Source of the DNA: Candidatus Acetothermia bacterium
GTDB taxonomy: Bacteria > Bipolaricaulota > Bipolaricaulia > RBG-16-55-9
Reading direction: 5' to 3'
NCBI GenBank assembly: GCA_016201405.1
Contig: JACQCZ010000007.1
Location: 132,307-179,803 of the forward strand
Length of the DNA: 47,497 bases
The first letter of the stretch is position 1; each line of letters begins with the position of its first letter. Made by a program: the position numbers and the translations under genes. This document shows, in pieces, positions 24,244-32,597 of the stretch. Below the pieces are notes generated by a model, which made no database searches, had not been told where the DNA came from, and worked only from the letters and a program-made list of their open reading frames with translations.

Positions 24244-25046
24244 AGAAATCGGTGAATGTTCATTGCTAAATGCTTGACATCATATCCGCCTTCCAGAACT
24301 GCAAAGCGCGGGAGCTTTAGTTCTGCAATTCGGCTTCCAATGTTCTGATAGCAGCTTGAAGTGAGCCCAAGCGATGCAAGCGGGTCAGTCTGAAACGTAT
24401 CAAAGCCTGCTGAGAGAGCAATCTGCTCAATTCCCATCAAGTTTATTTCAGCCAAAGCTCGATCAAGAGCTTCAAGATAGATCTGATCCCCGCAATAGTG
24501 CGGAAGCGGGATATTATGGCAGTTCCTTTCTGAGCGCAGTCCCGTCCCGGGGTAGTTGGGCGAGCTGTGCAGTGAGAGAAAGATTATTTGGGGGTCGCCT
24601 AAGAAGATCGCCTGAGTTCCATCTCCGTGATGGCCGTCAATGTCGATGATCAACGTTCGCTTGCCAGAATTTTTGACCGCGACGGCAATATTGTTGACGT
24701 AGCAGAAGCCAGCGATTCGATCCCGGCTGGCATGATGGCCAGGTGGGCGCATCAACGAGAATCCCTGGATGCGGCTGGCCAGAATTGCCGCCCCAGCGGC
24801 CAGCGATGCATATTCATAGATCTTGGGGTAAGGCGGGCAGTCGGGCTCCCAAAATTCAAGATTTTTAATCCGCTGAAGGTGCTCTCTGGAATGGGCTTTT
24901 AGTAATTCATTCTCTGTGGCCGGCTCAGGCCACAGAACGTCATGATATTTTTGCAGAAGTGGAATAGACTTTGAGATTCGCTCCGGAGATTCGGGGTGGC
25001 CTGGTGCAGAGAATTCCAAACATCGCTCATCAAAGATGATCGTCAT
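24207..25046 (-). CDS. Histone deacetylase-family (acetylpolyamine amidohydrolase-like) enzyme
   Basis: The 279-residue protein has the arginase-deacetylase fold. Key segments are HPESPERI (17-24), RPPGHHASR (100-108; His104/105 general acid-base pair), IDIDGHHGDGTQ (134-145; zinc ligands Asp137 and His139), SLHSSPNYPGTG and LSAGFDTFQTDPL (third zinc ligand Asp). The active-site set is complete, so it should be a zinc hydrolase of an acetylated substrate, either an acetyl-lysine protein or an acetylpolyamine. Its start overlaps the ruvA stop (ATGA), so it is co-transcribed and coupled. Confidence 0.9.
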   Translation of the reverse strand: MTIIFDERCLEFSAPGHPESPERISKSIPLLQKYHDVLWPEPATENELLKAHSREHLQRIKNLEFWEPDCPPYPKIYEYASLAAGAAILASRIQGFSLMRPPGHHASRDRIAGFCYVNNIAVAVKNSGKRTLIIDIDGHHGDGTQAIFLGDPQIIFLSLHSSPNYPGTGLRSERNCHNIPLPHYCGDQIYLEALDRALAEINLMGIEQIALSAGFDTFQTDPLASLGLTSSCYQNIGSRIAELKLPRFAVLEGGYDVKHLAMNIHRFLQGLFGHAGKEL

Positions 25047-25639
25047 GAACGTCTGGATAGATAGCCGAGTGCATGTTTAATGAGCTGCTCGGTCGAGAGA
25101 TCGCCATGTTCTTGATGGATCGCTTCCAGAGCCTTTCGAGCTTCGCGCTCGCCAAAGCCCAGGTTCTGCGTCAAGGCGCGAAGCGCCATCTCTGCATGGC
25201 GGGTCTTGACCGGTGCCCCGCTTCTTTCAAGAGGGATCTTGGCAATTTTGTCTTTGAGCTCAATGATTAGGCGCTCAGAGGTCTTCTTGCCGACGCCTTT
25301 GACGCCTGACAGGCTGGCACGGCTCTCCGTCAAGATCGCTTCCTGAAAGCGCTCGGGCGTAATCGAAGAGAGAATTCCAATGGCCACTTTGGGCCCGATT
25401 CCAGAGACGGTCAGTAATAACTCAAAGAGCTGACGCTCACCATCCGTGCTGAAGCCAAAGAGCGAGACTTCATTCTCCCGCACAATCAAAGATGTAAATA
25501 ACTTCACAGAGTCCGTCAGCCCCAAGGTCTCTTCTAACGTCTTGCGTGAGGTGTGAACCTGGTAGCCAATACCTCCCATCTCAATGATGAGAGAGCTCTC
25601 CGTCCGGCCTGCGACTATGCCTTCAATGTGATGAATCAT
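25043..25639 (-). CDS. ruvA: Holliday junction branch-migration protein RuvA
   Basis: The 198-residue protein is RuvA, the tetrameric Holliday-junction binder that loads RuvB. The N-terminal OB domain starts MIHHIEGIVAG. Two helix-hairpin-helix motifs follow (LTVSGIGPKVAIGIL near 78 and GVKGVGKKTSERLI near 113), then a C-terminal UBA-like domain III (FGEREARKALEAI). The length is normal. No ruvB is adjacent; ruvC lies at 42002. There is no clear Shine-Dalgarno. The HDAC-like gene follows with a four-base overlap. Confidence 0.95.
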   Translation of the reverse strand: MIHHIEGIVAGRTESSLIIEMGGIGYQVHTSRKTLEETLGLTDSVKLFTSLIVRENEVSLFGFSTDGERQLFELLLTVSGIGPKVAIGILSSITPERFQEAILTESRASLSGVKGVGKKTSERLIIELKDKIAKIPLERSGAPVKTRHAEMALRALTQNLGFGEREARKALEAIHQEHGDLSTEQLIKHALGYLSRRS

Positions 25640-25723
25640 ATTGATTTAGAAAGAGTCTAGGGAAAGAATCTTTTGATGACAAGAAAATTTCTGTCATTCT
25701 GTAGAGAAGTCATGGCAATACGC

Positions 25724-25729
25724 TATAAT
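25724..25729 (+). promoter_or_regulatory. -10 box of the ctpA-gpsA transcript
   Basis: A perfect TATAAT lies 30 bases before the ctpA ATG. The -35 region is not recognisable at normal spacing, so an activator or a weak promoter is likely. Confidence 0.5.
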
Positions 25730-25759
25730 TACTATCAATAAAACGGAGGTCTTGAAGAT

Positions 25760-27442
25760 ATGGATCGCAAGTTTGTCTTTGTGCTTCTGGTTGGTCTGGT
25801 CGTTTTGATGGCGGCGCTGGTCACTCAAGGGCTGCTCTCCACGGCCGGAGCCAATAATCAAAAACCACAAGATCAGACCCAAAGCCAGACTCCATCGAAC
25901 TCTCCGACCTCCTCGGCCACAGCAGCCGCAAAGACAAAGACCGACTTTAACCTCTTGAAAGAAGTCTATCAAAAGATGAAGGATAACTTCTATCAGCCTG
26001 ATCGAGTTCAAGACCCATCGACCTTGGAAGAGGCCAGCATTCGCGGCCTTGTATCAACCTTGAAGGACCCCTACACCCGTTTCAATACTCCGAAAGAGTA
26101 CAACGACTTCACGGGCAGCTTGAATGGCGATTATGAAGGAATTGGCGCCTATATTGAATTGCGGGACAACCAGATTGTTGCCAACCCCATCAAAGGCGGG
26201 CCTGCTGAGCAGTCCGGCGTGCGCTCTGGGGATGTGATTTTGACCATCGATGGAGAGAAGGCAGATGGCCTCTCGACCACAGAGGCATCGAGCCGCCTGC
26301 GTGGCAAAAAGGGGACTCAAGTAAAGATTCAGGTCCTCCATAAAGATGGCAACAAGGAAGCGATCACGATCACCCGCGATGAGATTCATGTGCCATCAGT
26401 TGAATCGGCGCTCATGGACGGTGATATTGGAAAGATCACCATCAACCGGTTTGGGGATACCACGGCCAGCGAAGTGGAGCGTGCTCTCAAGAGCCTCGAT
26501 GACTCAGCCGCGCCCAAAAAGCTGACGGGGCTGATTCTGGATCTGCGCGGGAATGGCGGAGGCTATCTGAGCGCTGCAGAGCGGATTGGCAGCCTCTTTG
26601 TGGATCAAGGGGGTGTGCTTCTGATCGAAAAACAGCGCTCAAGCGAGATGGATGACAAGAGCTTTGGCAATAATCGCCCCAATCTTCCCATCGCGATCTT
26701 GATGGATGAGGGCACGGCCAGCGCATCAGAGATTCTCTCCGGTGCCATCCGGGACAATCACATGGGGATTCTGATTGGAAGAAACTCGTTTGGAAAGGGC
26801 GTTATCCAGACATCCGTTCCTCTCAGCGATGGCTCACAGCTCATCATTACCACGGCAGAATATCTGACGCCGGGGCAGCACCCTGTCCAAGGGGTGGGGC
26901 TCGCTCCTGCCAAAGGGTTTCACGTCGATTCGTGGGCTGATTCTATTAACGAAATTTCAGATGAGATGAAGAATTTTGGCGCATCGCTGGGGACGATCGG
27001 TCTCTCTCATGGTGCAACCACAACACAATCAGGCTCGGCTGCGATAGAGCCGACGGCGTCCGATGTTGTACTTAAGAGCTTTGGAAAGCTCTTTAATGAT
27101 CTCGCTCAAGATGCGCGCCAGGATGATTATCAGGGAGCGCTGGGTGTTTTGGGGCAGATTCGAGAAAAGATCCATACCGATCCGGTGCAGCTCATCACGG
27201 ATACAAAAGTTGATTCGACGCAAGTCGAAAAAGATCGCTTTGCCTTACTCTTTGGTGGATTTGTATCCACATTCCAGCCCCAGCTTGATAAGCTGCAGCA
27301 GAGGCTTGAGCATAATGACATCGCTACAGCGCTGGATTGGCTGCATTCTCCTGGGATTGCTGGTAAAACCTGTCCCTGCAAGAGCCCCGATGATCCTGTC
27401 TCTACGACTGCGAACAGCAATGAGGATCAGAATTCGAAATAG
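25760..27442 (+). CDS. ctpA: S41 carboxyl-terminal processing protease
   Basis: The 560-residue protein is a CtpA/Prc-type serine protease. An N-terminal membrane anchor (about 5-25) and a Gln/Thr/Ser/Pro-rich linker precede a PDZ domain at about 125-205 with the GGPAEQSGVRSGD core. The protease core has GLILDLRGNGGG (257-268), the nucleophile Ser321 in DEGTASASEI, and the general-base Lys346 in NSFGKG; their 25-residue spacing matches plant D1 protease. It would trim exported or membrane proteins from their C termini. A 130-residue C-terminal extension follows the core and has no match I know. GGAGG lies 11 bases upstream of the ATG. Confidence 0.92.
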   Translation: MDRKFVFVLLVGLVVLMAALVTQGLLSTAGANNQKPQDQTQSQTPSNSPTSSATAAAKTKTDFNLLKEVYQKMKDNFYQPDRVQDPSTLEEASIRGLVSTLKDPYTRFNTPKEYNDFTGSLNGDYEGIGAYIELRDNQIVANPIKGGPAEQSGVRSGDVILTIDGEKADGLSTTEASSRLRGKKGTQVKIQVLHKDGNKEAITITRDEIHVPSVESALMDGDIGKITINRFGDTTASEVERALKSLDDSAAPKKLTGLILDLRGNGGGYLSAAERIGSLFVDQGGVLLIEKQRSSEMDDKSFGNNRPNLPIAILMDEGTASASEILSGAIRDNHMGILIGRNSFGKGVIQTSVPLSDGSQLIITTAEYLTPGQHPVQGVGLAPAKGFHVDSWADSINEISDEMKNFGASLGTIGLSHGATTTQSGSAAIEPTASDVVLKSFGKLFNDLAQDARQDDYQGALGVLGQIREKIHTDPVQLITDTKVDSTQVEKDRFALLFGGFVSTFQPQLDKLQQRLEHNDIATALDWLHSPGIAGKTCPCKSPDDPVSTTANSNEDQNSK

Positions 27443-27469
27443 GCAGCGCTCACATTTTGCTGCAGCAGA

Positions 27470-28498
27470 ATGACGTCAGAGATTAGACTCTCGATGGCAG
27501 TCCTCGGGGGTGGAGGCTGGGGCACGGCTGTTGCATCTCTTCTTGCTGAGAAAGGGCATGAGGTGCTCCTCTGGACTCGGCAGCCTGAGCTTGCAGAAGA
27601 GATCACAACGAAGCATCAGAATCAGCGCTATCTGCCAGGAATCAGGCTTTCACAACGTCTCTCCGCAACCAGCGATTTGAGCCATCTCAAGAGCCAAGAT
27701 GCCTATCTATTTGCTCTCCCATCCTTTGCGCTCCGCTCGATTGCGTCGAGTTTAAATAAAATTCTAAAAGAGCAGTCTGTCGGTAAGATCCTGATCAGCC
27801 TGACCAAAGGCGTTGAGTATGAGCGCGCTGCCGAAGGCTTGATCACCATGTCACAGGTGCTTCACGAAGAGCTTGATAACAATCGGATTTATGCTCTTTC
27901 AGGTCCAAGTTTTGCGGTTGAAGCGGCTCAAGGCTTTCCCACCACAGTCGTCTTGGCTGGCCAGGACCAGCAGCAGGCTGCGCTCCTCCAGAGTGCTTTT
28001 AACACCGAGCGCTTTCGTGTCTATATTAGCGAAGACATTCTGGGAGTTGAGCTCGGTGGAACGATCAAAAATATCATTGCGCTTGCTGCTGGCATCTCCG
28101 ATGGGCTCGGCTTTGGGGACAATGCCAAAGGTGCCTTGATCTCTCGGGGTCTGGTAGAGATGACGCGGCTGGGTACACATCTGGGCGCACGAAAAGAGAC
28201 CTTCTTTGGCCTTGCAGGCCTGGGCGACATGGTGATCACAGCCATGTCGAGCAAGAGCCGCAATCATGCCGTAGGAGTGAGAATCGGCCAAGGCGAGAGC
28301 CTAGAGTCAATTCTGCACGGCATGGAGATGGTGGCTGAAGGGGTCTATGCGGCAAAAGCCGTCCACCGATATGCCTCAGAGCATGCCATTGACCTTCCCA
28401 TCATCCGCGGCGTTTATGAAAGTCTTTATGAGCGGGTCAGCCCTCTCCAAAAGCTTTCTGAGCTGATGGCGCGTGAGCCAAAGCGCGAAGAGATCTAG
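27470..28498 (+). CDS. gpsA: Glycerol-3-phosphate dehydrogenase [NAD(P)+]
   Basis: The 342-residue protein makes sn-glycerol 3-phosphate from dihydroxyacetone phosphate for phospholipids. The N-terminal Rossmann motif GGGGWGTA is at 13-20, SLTKGVEYE is near 108, ALSGPSFAVEAA is near 141-152, and the catalytic-lysine segment GTIKNIIALAAG is near 194-205. The family signature NAKGALISRGLVEM is also present. It follows ctpA by 27 bases with no clear ribosome site of its own. The ATG at 27470 was chosen; a downstream ATG at 27494 would give the shorter start used in many GpsA proteins. Confidence 0.95.
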   Translation: MTSEIRLSMAVLGGGGWGTAVASLLAEKGHEVLLWTRQPELAEEITTKHQNQRYLPGIRLSQRLSATSDLSHLKSQDAYLFALPSFALRSIASSLNKILKEQSVGKILISLTKGVEYERAAEGLITMSQVLHEELDNNRIYALSGPSFAVEAAQGFPTTVVLAGQDQQQAALLQSAFNTERFRVYISEDILGVELGGTIKNIIALAAGISDGLGFGDNAKGALISRGLVEMTRLGTHLGARKETFFGLAGLGDMVITAMSSKSRNHAVGVRIGQGESLESILHGMEMVAEGVYAAKAVHRYASEHAIDLPIIRGVYESLYERVSPLQKLSELMAREPKREEI

Positions 28499-28552
28499 TC
28501 TTCTATTGAACCACACGAATGAGTTCCCGAAACGAGCCGGTTTTCACCCTGC

Positions 28553-28566
28553 GTATTCGAAAATAC
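28553..28566. promoter_or_regulatory. Short inverted repeat upstream of the small-peptide operon promoter
   Basis: GTATT and AATAC flank CGAA, 10 bases before the -35 at 28576. The arms are only five bases, so it may be fortuitous. Confidence 0.25.
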
Positions 28567-28575
28567 AGCGACCTA

Positions 28576-28604
28576 TTGTATTTTTATGGCATTGTGTCTA
28601 TAAT
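28576..28604 (+). promoter_or_regulatory. Promoter of the small membrane-peptide operon
   Basis: TTGTAT (28576-28581) and a perfect TATAAT (28599-28604) are spaced by 17 bases. The same TTGTAT-17-TATAAT layout occurs before the citrate synthase gene. The leader would be about 27 bases. Confidence 0.65.
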
Positions 28605-28637
28605 CTAGGGCTGTAAGGAGTGAAAGGAGGTCACAAA

Positions 28638-28727
28638 ATGCCAGTGATTACCGTGTCACTCGCCTTGCTGTTTGGATTCTGGTTCGTCTTTTTGTTGGCA
28701 TTGGTTGCCTTCTTGGCCATTATCTAG
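28638..28727 (+). CDS. 29-residue single-pass membrane peptide
   Basis: A very short frame has a near-perfect ribosome site (AAAGGAGG, 7 bases before the ATG) and a strong promoter 34 bases upstream. The 29-residue product is almost all hydrophobic, with no charged residues: it starts MPVITVSLALLFGFW and ends FLAII. It would span the membrane once. It is 43 bases upstream of an exported protein that has a C-terminal membrane anchor, so the two are probably co-transcribed. No family is recognised. The strength of the translation signals argues that it is a real gene, either a membrane subunit or a regulator. Confidence 0.65.
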   Translation: MPVITVSLALLFGFWFVFLLALVAFLAII

Positions 28728-28770
28728 GCACAGGCCAGCCAGCTTGCTGGAACGACTCTAGGAGGTTCGT

Positions 28771-29418
28771 ATGACGCGGAAGAGTCGTATTATCTCTTCT
28801 TTTATTTCTGTAGTTGCGCTTCTGGTCTTTTTGTGGGGCGCTGCCGTTCAGGCGCAGACGCCGCAAGAAGAATTGGCCAAGCAGGTCATCAGTCAAAACA
28901 CAGGCATTGATCAGAACCAGTTGGCCACTCTCTTTGTCACGGATGATGCAGATCAATTCATCCTCGCGTTTGTCTATATCAATGATGACGTGATGAAGAG
29001 CCATCTCAAACCCAATCTAAAAGATGCCGTTGCGCCCTATGTTGGGAAGAAGGCGATGCTGACTCTGGTCGTTCCCACGCGTGACTCCAGTTTCAATCCT
29101 TTAAGCCTCACGTTTTCACAGGATAATGCGACCAGTCTTCTCAGCAGCGATCAGGTCCATGCAATAACCGATGATTTCTTGTCGGGACATGTCAAAACAA
29201 ATGCGACCTCGGCTGGGATCATTGAATTACCCGCCAGTATTGACATCCAAAAGTCGTTTAGCATCATCTACAACGGCAAGTTCAGTGCCCCGTTCTCGAT
29301 CACAGGCGTTGTAGACGCAAGCGTCCAGCAGGCCTCCCCCAATCAAGGGGCCAAAGGATTCTTGCTCTTCCTTTTGCAGTTTGTCCTCTTCTTTCTCTTG
29401 CTGCCGTTCTTAATCTAG
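28771..29418 (+). CDS. Exported protein with C-terminal membrane anchor, unknown function
   Basis: I do not recognise this 215-residue protein. A signal peptide (about 1-30, ending AVQAQ) leads to an extracytoplasmic domain of about 160 residues with no cysteines, followed by a strongly hydrophobic C-terminal segment (about 194-215, starting GFLLFLLQFVLFF). It would be anchored with its bulk outside the cytoplasm. The ATG has GGAGG 5-7 bases upstream. It follows the 29-residue membrane peptide in the same transcript. Its stop shares the palindrome CTAG with the convergent mutY stop. Confidence 0.75.
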   Translation: MTRKSRIISSFISVVALLVFLWGAAVQAQTPQEELAKQVISQNTGIDQNQLATLFVTDDADQFILAFVYINDDVMKSHLKPNLKDAVAPYVGKKAMLTLVVPTRDSSFNPLSLTFSQDNATSLLSSDQVHAITDDFLSGHVKTNATSAGIIELPASIDIQKSFSIIYNGKFSAPFSITGVVDASVQQASPNQGAKGFLLFLLQFVLFFLLLPFLI

Positions 29419-30530
29419 AGAAGGGACGAGTTCGAGCTGAGATTGAGCTCACGCTCAAAACGAGCGCGAAAGATCTTTTGATTGGCTCGCGGGAAGGCAT
29501 AATTCTTCAACTCTTGGGGTTTCACCCATGCCCAATCGATGCATCCTATTTCTTGAGGCCTGCCGCGTAGCCATTTACACTCAAAGGGATAGAGCGTGAC
29601 GCGAAAGTGCGAATATTCATGCTGCACAGTGGGCAGTTGTTGCTTGATGCTCACTTCAATGTTCAGTTCTTCTTTCAGTTCTCGATGAAGGCATTCTTCT
29701 AGAGACTCTTCGGGGTGCCTCTTTCCACCTGGAAATTCCCAGAGCCCTCCAAGCAGTCCTTCATGATGGCGCTGCGTGATGAGCAGTTTAGAATCTTTCC
29801 AGATTACGCCGATGGCGACATGGTGATGCGGTCTTGCAGGGCGCTTTGATTTGACAGGCAGGATGCGCTCAACGCCAGTGCGCCTGGCTCCGCAGAGCTT
29901 TTCGACCGGACATTTTGGACAATTGGGAGTTTTGGGCAGACAGATCATCGCGCCCAGCTCCATGAGGGCCTGATTAAATGAAGCAGCTTTTTTATTGGGA
30001 AGAATTTTTCTTAGGAAGGCATCAAGCTCTTTTTCAATCTTAGGCAGTTTTGGATCGCGCTTTATATACAGAACTCGTGCCAGAACGCGCCGCACGTTTC
30101 CATCCAGAACAGGCACATCGCAGTCAAAAGCGATGCTGGCGATGGCGGCAGAGGTATATTTCCCGATCCCCGGAAGCTCCAATAGCGCAGCGCGAGTATC
30201 TGGGAATCTTCCGTTCAATTGTGTTGAAACGATCTGAGCCGTGCGGTGAAGATTTCTGGCTCTAGAGTAGTAGCCCAGTCCTTCCCAGGCCTTGAGCACA
30301 GAATCCAAAGGAGCTTTGGCCAAGGCCTCTACGGTGGGGAACCGCTCTAAAAACCCCTCAAAATAAGGAGTGACAGTCGAGACGCGCGTCTGTTGGAGCA
30401 TCACTTCCGAGACCCAAATAGAGTACGGGTCTCTGGTCTCTCTCCAGGGAAGTGGGCGCTGATTCTTCTTGTACCAGCGAAGCAGATGCTGAACAAATGC
30501 TCTTTGCTGATCGGAGCTCAATTTTCTCAC
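29415..30530 (-). CDS. mutY: A/G-specific adenine DNA glycosylase
   Basis: The 371-residue protein removes adenine mispaired with 8-oxoguanine. The catalytic Glu42 lies in SEVMLQQTR, the helix-hairpin-helix is LPGIGKYTSAAI (119-130) and the catalytic Asp is Asp143 in VLDGNVRRV. The [4Fe-4S] cluster ligands are Cys197, 204, 207 and 213 (C-x6-C-x2-C-x5-C). A C-terminal NUDIX-like domain (about 235-360, LWEFPGGKRHPEESLEEC) recognises 8-oxoguanine. All parts are present. The start is GTG at 30530 with no evident Shine-Dalgarno; it follows the winged-helix gene by 21 bases. Confidence 0.94.
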   Translation of the reverse strand: MRKLSSDQQRAFVQHLLRWYKKNQRPLPWRETRDPYSIWVSEVMLQQTRVSTVTPYFEGFLERFPTVEALAKAPLDSVLKAWEGLGYYSRARNLHRTAQIVSTQLNGRFPDTRAALLELPGIGKYTSAAIASIAFDCDVPVLDGNVRRVLARVLYIKRDPKLPKIEKELDAFLRKILPNKKAASFNQALMELGAMICLPKTPNCPKCPVEKLCGARRTGVERILPVKSKRPARPHHHVAIGVIWKDSKLLITQRHHEGLLGGLWEFPGGKRHPEESLEECLHRELKEELNIEVSIKQQLPTVQHEYSHFRVTLYPFECKWLRGRPQEIGCIDWAWVKPQELKNYAFPRANQKIFRARFERELNLSSNSSLL

Positions 30531-30551
30531 GGCGTTGTGGTAATGAAGGTC

Positions 30552-30899
30552 TCAGTTTTGGAATGAATTGGAGAGCCAGGTGAGGTCCTCCCGGTTGAAG
30601 GAGAGCCAAAATTCTCGCAGCCTGTATCGGCTGTAAGCCTTTAAGGCATCTTGGAGCCGCCGATGCACCCGTCTCGTGAGGCAATAGATGGAGCGCTCAA
30701 GCCCTTGCGGAGAAGACCAGAATTGATAGATGCAGCCGCGATCCATTAAGTCATCCATGCAGTCATAGACGACATTCAGGTCGTGCTTCAGCTCTCTGGA
30801 GAGCTGAAGCGGTGTCGCGGTGCTCTCATACCAGATATGCCGCAGGATCTCAGCTTCGATGCTTAGCTGATCAGTCTCTTGGAGCAGTTCCGTTTCCAT
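30552..30899 (-). CDS. Winged-helix-like small protein, possible transcription regulator
   Basis: The 115-residue protein contains a pattern typical of winged helix-turn-helix domains: EAEILRHIWYESTATPLQLSREL, then a recognition-helix-like stretch (NVVYDCMDDLMDRGCI) and a wing. The C-terminal third is rich in Arg, Tyr and Leu. The sequence is too divergent to assign to ArsR, MarR or PadR. A good promoter lies just upstream, and a perfect inverted repeat next to it could be its own operator. It is followed by mutY on the same strand. Confidence 0.6.
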   Translation of the reverse strand: METELLQETDQLSIEAEILRHIWYESTATPLQLSRELKHDLNVVYDCMDDLMDRGCIYQFWSSPQGLERSIYCLTRRVHRRLQDALKAYSRYRLREFWLSFNREDLTWLSNSFQN

Positions 30900-30915
30900 C
30901 GTGATCGCCGCTGGA

Positions 30916-30945
30916 GTTATAGACTCGTTTCATCCCAAAAGTCAA
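30916..30945 (-). promoter_or_regulatory. Promoter of the winged-helix gene and mutY
   Basis: On the minus strand TTGACT (30945-30940) and TATAAC (30921-30916) are spaced by 18 bases. The -10 ends 16 bases before the ATG, giving a leader of about 9 bases and no Shine-Dalgarno. Confidence 0.6.
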
Positions 30946-30952
30946 TTGAAGG

Positions 30953-30966
30953 GAGACTCAAGTCTC
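30953..30966. promoter_or_regulatory. Inverted repeat next to the winged-helix promoter
   Basis: GAGACT-CA-AGTCTC is a perfect 14-base inverted repeat, 7 bases upstream of the -35. It is a candidate operator for self-regulation by the winged-helix protein. The remaining bases to 31153 hold no gene I can support. Confidence 0.4.
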
Positions 30967-31153
30967 AGTGCTGCCAGGATTCTTTGATTCTATCAGGGCT
31001 AGAGCCGCCTCTTCTTAACGCCCGCACAAGACACACTTCCCCTCGCTCAGTGTAATTGTCATCCCTTTCGTATCCCATATGTCCGTAGACAATATGGACA
31101 AGCAGTACGTATCGGCATCGCATATCACAAAGAACCATGAGGGGTGTGTGTCC

Positions 31154-32578
31154 ATGAGGCAAGCCAGTTTTCTTTTCAAGCTATTATTTTCACTTATAAT
31201 CATCAGCAGTCTTCCCGTTACAGCACAAATTCTCTTTGCACACGGCAATTATCAGTTTGAGAAAGTTGAGCCTGTCGTCCAGGGCCAGATCGCGGAGAGC
31301 TTTTCAGTCACACGAGTCGACGATGCCCATCAGCAGCTCAAGGCCGATGGCAAAGGCGTTGGAATCCTGGTGATTGACGACTGGAATTCTCTTTTCCCCG
31401 GCGCTCCTCATGGCGAATCCGTCTTTGAGATTGTGCGGGCGACGGCTCCCGATGCCGATATCTGGCTCTGCAAGCTTGACTTTTCCGTTGCGATCATCTC
31501 AGACTTTACAGGCTGTCTCGATGAGATCGAAGCCAAGAAGCTTCCCGTTAAAGTTGTGAATATGAGCTTCTCAATGGGCGACAAGCTATACGCCAATCAC
31601 TGTGGTACTGACCTGACGGAGTTTGGGCGTGCTATCCATCGCCTGTCGCAACAGGGGATCCTCTTTGTCTCGTCCGCCGGCAATCAGGGGAGTAAGGGAT
31701 CGCTGCGCTTTCCAGCCTGTCACGAAGATGTCATCTCAGTTGGGGCGACCTATGACTTCGATGGCTCGCAGCTCAACTTTGAGAGCGATGATTTCAGCTG
31801 CTCAGACACCCCAAAGATGGACTCCATCACCTGTTATTCCAACGTGGCCAAATATCTCGATCTGCTTGCACCCGGAACGACTGTAAGCACATCGGTCAAT
31901 CCGCGTTTTGGGGGGACATCAGCTTCCGCTCCGCTTGTGACTGGAATCATTGCGATGATGCTCTCTAAGAACCCCAAGCTGACGCGAGCGGAACTCATCC
32001 AGACTCTGCAGGATACGGGGCAGTCCATTTATGAAAAGAACTTAAGAAAGTCATTCTCGCGTGTGGATGCTTACTCAGCCATCCAGGCCATCTCACCTGA
32101 GTCTGCATTGGGCTCCCGATTGGTGGCTCCTGCAGCATCACAACAAGACGTCTCAGGCTTTGATCTCAATCATAATGCACTCATTGAGGACGGAGAATTC
32201 TTCAAAGCTGTCGATAAGTGGATTGGGCGACAGATCAACGACACCCTCTTCTTTCAGGTGCTGGATGCCTGGACGAGCCAAGTCGCTGTACAGAGCAATG
32301 AGAGCGATCATGGTAACAAAAAACCCTTCAGGCTCAGTTACAGCGGCAGATCCGTTCAATTTGCGGCTGGGGTTGATACAGATCGCATGAGTCTTGAGAT
32401 CTATGATTCGAATGGCCGCAAGATCTATGCAGACCAATCAAGCTGCGCTGAGCTGCGCTGGAATTTCCAGTCAAGTGGTGGCAGAGTCGTTGCCAATGGT
32501 GTCTATCTCTATGTCCTAGGGCTAGAGAGGGATGGCCGAGTTGTTCAGCATACGGGCAAAGTCGCAGTGCTTCATTAG
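31154..32578 (+). CDS. Secreted S8 (subtilisin-like) peptidase with C-terminal sorting-like domain
   Basis: The 474-residue protein has a signal peptide (about 1-25) and a subtilase catalytic domain at about 65-315. Active-site residues are Asp75 or Asp76 (VIDDW), His86 (GAPHGES), the oxyanion Asn177 (SSAGNQG) and Ser256 (GGTSASAP). The Asp-His distance is only about 10 residues, shorter than in classical subtilisin. A Ca-binding-like segment (DLNHNALIED, 337-346) follows. The last 80 residues resemble FlgD-Ig or type 9-like sorting modules (LEIYDSNGRKIY, then ANGVYLYVLGL). The ATG at 31154 has GAGGGG upstream and was preferred to a start at 31079, which lacks a signal-peptide context. Confidence 0.88.
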   Translation: MRQASFLFKLLFSLIIISSLPVTAQILFAHGNYQFEKVEPVVQGQIAESFSVTRVDDAHQQLKADGKGVGILVIDDWNSLFPGAPHGESVFEIVRATAPDADIWLCKLDFSVAIISDFTGCLDEIEAKKLPVKVVNMSFSMGDKLYANHCGTDLTEFGRAIHRLSQQGILFVSSAGNQGSKGSLRFPACHEDVISVGATYDFDGSQLNFESDDFSCSDTPKMDSITCYSNVAKYLDLLAPGTTVSTSVNPRFGGTSASAPLVTGIIAMMLSKNPKLTRAELIQTLQDTGQSIYEKNLRKSFSRVDAYSAIQAISPESALGSRLVAPAASQQDVSGFDLNHNALIEDGEFFKAVDKWIGRQINDTLFFQVLDAWTSQVAVQSNESDHGNKKPFRLSYSGRSVQFAAGVDTDRMSLEIYDSNGRKIYADQSSCAELRWNFQSSGGRVVANGVYLYVLGLERDGRVVQHTGKVAVLH

Positions 32579-32597
32579 TTAATTTAGCGAATATAAT

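Noticed and set aside
30965..31248. Short minus-strand frames between the winged-helix gene and the subtilase, one ending in KCVLCGR
   Set aside because: They have no promoter or spaced ribosome site and overlap the signal-peptide region of the subtilase.
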